NCBI GenBank assembly: GCA_021647445.1 | Contig: JAKIUS010000074.1 | Location: 1 to 7,347 of the forward strand | Reading direction: 5' to 3' | Length of the DNA stretch: 7,347 nucleotides | Origin: Geopsychrobacter sp. | GTDB taxonomy: Bacteria > Desulfobacterota > Desulfuromonadia > Desulfuromonadales > Geopsychrobacteraceae | Shown here: piece by piece, positions 6,296 to 7,347 of the stretch | Layout of the letters: every line of letters starts with the position of its first letter | Position numbering within the stretch: the first letter of the stretch is position 1 | The notes under the pieces: model-generated | Database searches by the model: none | Told to the model about the DNA's origin: nothing | The model's input: the letters and a program-made list of their open reading frames with translations, nothing else | Program-made: the position numbers and the translations under genes

Positions 6296-6370
6296 AATTG
6301 GTGAGCTCTTTGGTTTGGTTTTAGGGCTTTTCCGTAGGTGAAGATCGATGCCACTGGCCCGGTCGTCACC

Positions 6371-7147
6371 CTATCTGTTTCTCAGGATTCTGTTTAACTC
6401 AAGTACGCGGTCAAAGCTGTTGCTGTTGGCGCGTGACCAGAGAAGTTGATCGACTTTCAGGTAGTTGCAATGCAGCAGACGGTAGTTGTTCCGTTCTCGC
6501 GGCGGGGTCGGGGTCCGGTTCATCGGCCCCGTCTGGTAGATATAAAGATCAGGCTGGCTGGCGATGATCGCTTCACTGCCGATTTTGATTATTTTACGCG
6601 TGCCGAAATCTACCGGGGTGCCACCGGCAGCACGCACGATATCGCTGATAATATTCTTCTGCCCGGCGACGCTCAAGGGGAGGGCGCTGATCTCATAAAT
6701 GACCCTTGTTTTTTGATCCAGCGGCTTAAGCCCGTGCAGTTTTTTGCGTAATTGATGGGTCAGTTCTTCTGCAGCCGCAGTGCGTCCGGTCAGGTGCCCT
6801 AAGGCTTCGGTTTGTTGGAGGATTTCGGCCAGACTCTTTGGATTGTAGGTGAAGGTTTGTGCGTCGACTGCGGCACTCATCTGTTCGCTGAAGAAACGGT
6901 TTGAAGAGATGATCAGCAGGTCGGGCTCAAGCCCCTTGATCAGTTCGACGTTTGGTTTGATATGCGAACCGACTTTTTTGGCCTTGGGAAATTCCTCAAG
7001 GCTACGGGTTTTGCCGACCACCTGCTCTTCGAGGCCGAGTTTGAGTAGGATATCGCCAGCAGCCGGGGCCAAAACGACGATCCGCCGGGCGAAAGCGGGT
7101 TCAGCGAGAAAAAGAAAAACTGTCAGCAGCAGTAGATACCTGAACAT
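6371..7147 (-). CDS. ABC transporter periplasmic binding protein, BtuF/FecB type (probable corrinoid or cobalt-related)
   Basis: A 258-residue class III periplasmic binding protein. Residues 1-20 form a clear signal peptide (MFRYLLLLT to AFA), and the mature part opens with RRIVVLAPAAGDILLKLGL at 21-39, then VVGKT (43-47), KVGSHIKPNVELI (58-70) and LEPDLLIIS (73-81), the pattern shared by BtuF, FecB and FhuD. I chose the ATG at 7147 because GGAGA (minus strand, 7154-7158) lies at good spacing and the signal peptide is then compact. ATG 7150 and GTG 7171 (266 residues) are in-frame alternatives. The start lies inside the preceding ATPase gene, implying coupled translation. Ligand type cannot be read from this family alone; the adjacent cobI gene points to a corrinoid or cobalt compound, while a siderophore or haem remains possible. 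A tract rich in proline and arginine (PTPPRERNN, 213-221) is unusual for the family. Confidence 0.82.
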   Translation of the reverse strand: MFRYLLLLTVFLFLAEPAFARRIVVLAPAAGDILLKLGLEEQVVGKTRSLEEFPKAKKVGSHIKPNVELIKGLEPDLLIISSNRFFSEQMSAAVDAQTFTYNPKSLAEILQQTEALGHLTGRTAAAEELTHQLRKKLHGLKPLDQKTRVIYEISALPLSVAGQKNIISDIVRAAGGTPVDFGTRKIIKIGSEAIIASQPDLYIYQTGPMNRTPTPPRERNNYRLLHCNYLKVDQLLWSRANSNSFDRVLELNRILRNR

Positions 7148-7347
7148 CATAAGTCTCCGATAGGTGGTCACAGGTCAGTTGGTTACGGTCGACGTCGGCT
7201 AATAAACGACCTTTTTTGAGCAGCCAGAAGCGGGTGAAAAATCGTGCTGCCAGATTAATGTCATGGACCGGGGCGATTACGGTCTGGGGTGTTTGACTAA
7301 GAAAAGCAAAGATATCGAGGCTGTGGCGTACATCGAGACTGGCGTTC
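7101..7347 (-). CDS. C-terminal part of an ABC transporter ATPase, BtuD/FepC type (5' truncated by window)
   Basis: The last 81 codons of an ATPase are present, read from 7346 down to the TGA at 7101-7103. The fragment begins at the D-loop (NASLDVRH, first eight residues) and contains the switch histidine in PVHDINLAARF (His at codon 28 of the fragment, bases 7263-7265), followed by LLKKGRLLAD and HLSETYDV. These are typical of iron-siderophore and cobalamin importer ATPases. Walker A, the signature motif and Walker B lie outside the window. The 3' end overlaps the binding-protein gene by 47 bases, so the two form one operon and one transporter. The permease gene should lie further right. The proline before the switch His-Asp is less common than the usual hydrophobic residue but does not break the motif. 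Confidence 0.85.
   Translation of the reverse strand, partial: NASLDVRHSLDIFAFLSQTPQTVIAPVHDINLAARFFTRFWLLKKGRLLADVDRNQLTCDHLSETYDVQVSTAADSFSFSR

Noticed and set aside
6296..6370. Search for a cobalamin riboswitch or promoter before cobI
   Set aside because: The 75-base gap is far too short for a B12 riboswitch and shows no B12-box-like element or convincing promoter. If such a switch exists it should lie upstream of the operon, beyond 7347.

Overview
The window looks like ordinary chromosome from a Gram-negative, probably anaerobic bacterium of moderate GC content. A Desulfuromonadales/Geobacter-type deltaproteobacterium (Desulfuromonadota) is my best guess. It rests on the mix of a TRAP carboxylate transporter, a BtsSR-like two-component system, a four-domain S1 protein and a corrinoid locus. 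This is an inference from gene content, not from a marker gene. I see no insertion sequence, phage gene, CRISPR array, tRNA or rRNA.

Left half (about 1-4131, all + strand). The window opens in the last codons of a sensor histidine kinase, which overlaps a LytTR response regulator very like E. coli BtsR (YehT) by ATGA. A 289-base gap follows, then a three-gene TRAP operon: substrate-binding protein (1078-2172), small membrane subunit (2230-2769) and large permease subunit (2842-4131). The binding protein strongly resembles the TakP family, which binds pyruvate and other 2-oxo acids. The gap contains a tandem pair of ACCGCT boxes (837-864) that matches, as I recall it, the DNA motif bound by E. 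coli BtsR. BtsS/BtsR in E. coli senses pyruvate. Kinase, regulator, operator and transporter therefore fit one proposed circuit: sense an external 2-oxo acid (or lactate) and induce a TRAP importer for it. A hairpin between the binding-protein and small-subunit genes may set the usual excess of binding protein over permease.

Middle (4132-4219). A perfect 19-bp stem flanked by A and T runs separates two convergent transcription units and should terminate both.

Right half (4220-7347, all - strand). Reading in the direction of transcription: the C-terminal end of an ABC transporter ATPase, a periplasmic binding protein of the BtuF/FecB type whose start lies inside the ATPase gene, a precorrin-2/cobalt-factor-II C20-methyltransferase (CobI/CbiL), and, after 138 bases, a protein with four S1 RNA-binding domains. 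The first three look like part of a corrinoid or cobalt uptake and cobalamin synthesis operon that begins beyond the right edge. The S1 gene has its own ribosome binding site and a dyad in its leader, and may be a separate unit.

The best lead is the BtsSR-like/TakP-type TRAP module with its tandem operator. The components are known families; the pairing of this regulator with a TRAP importer is what may not have been described.
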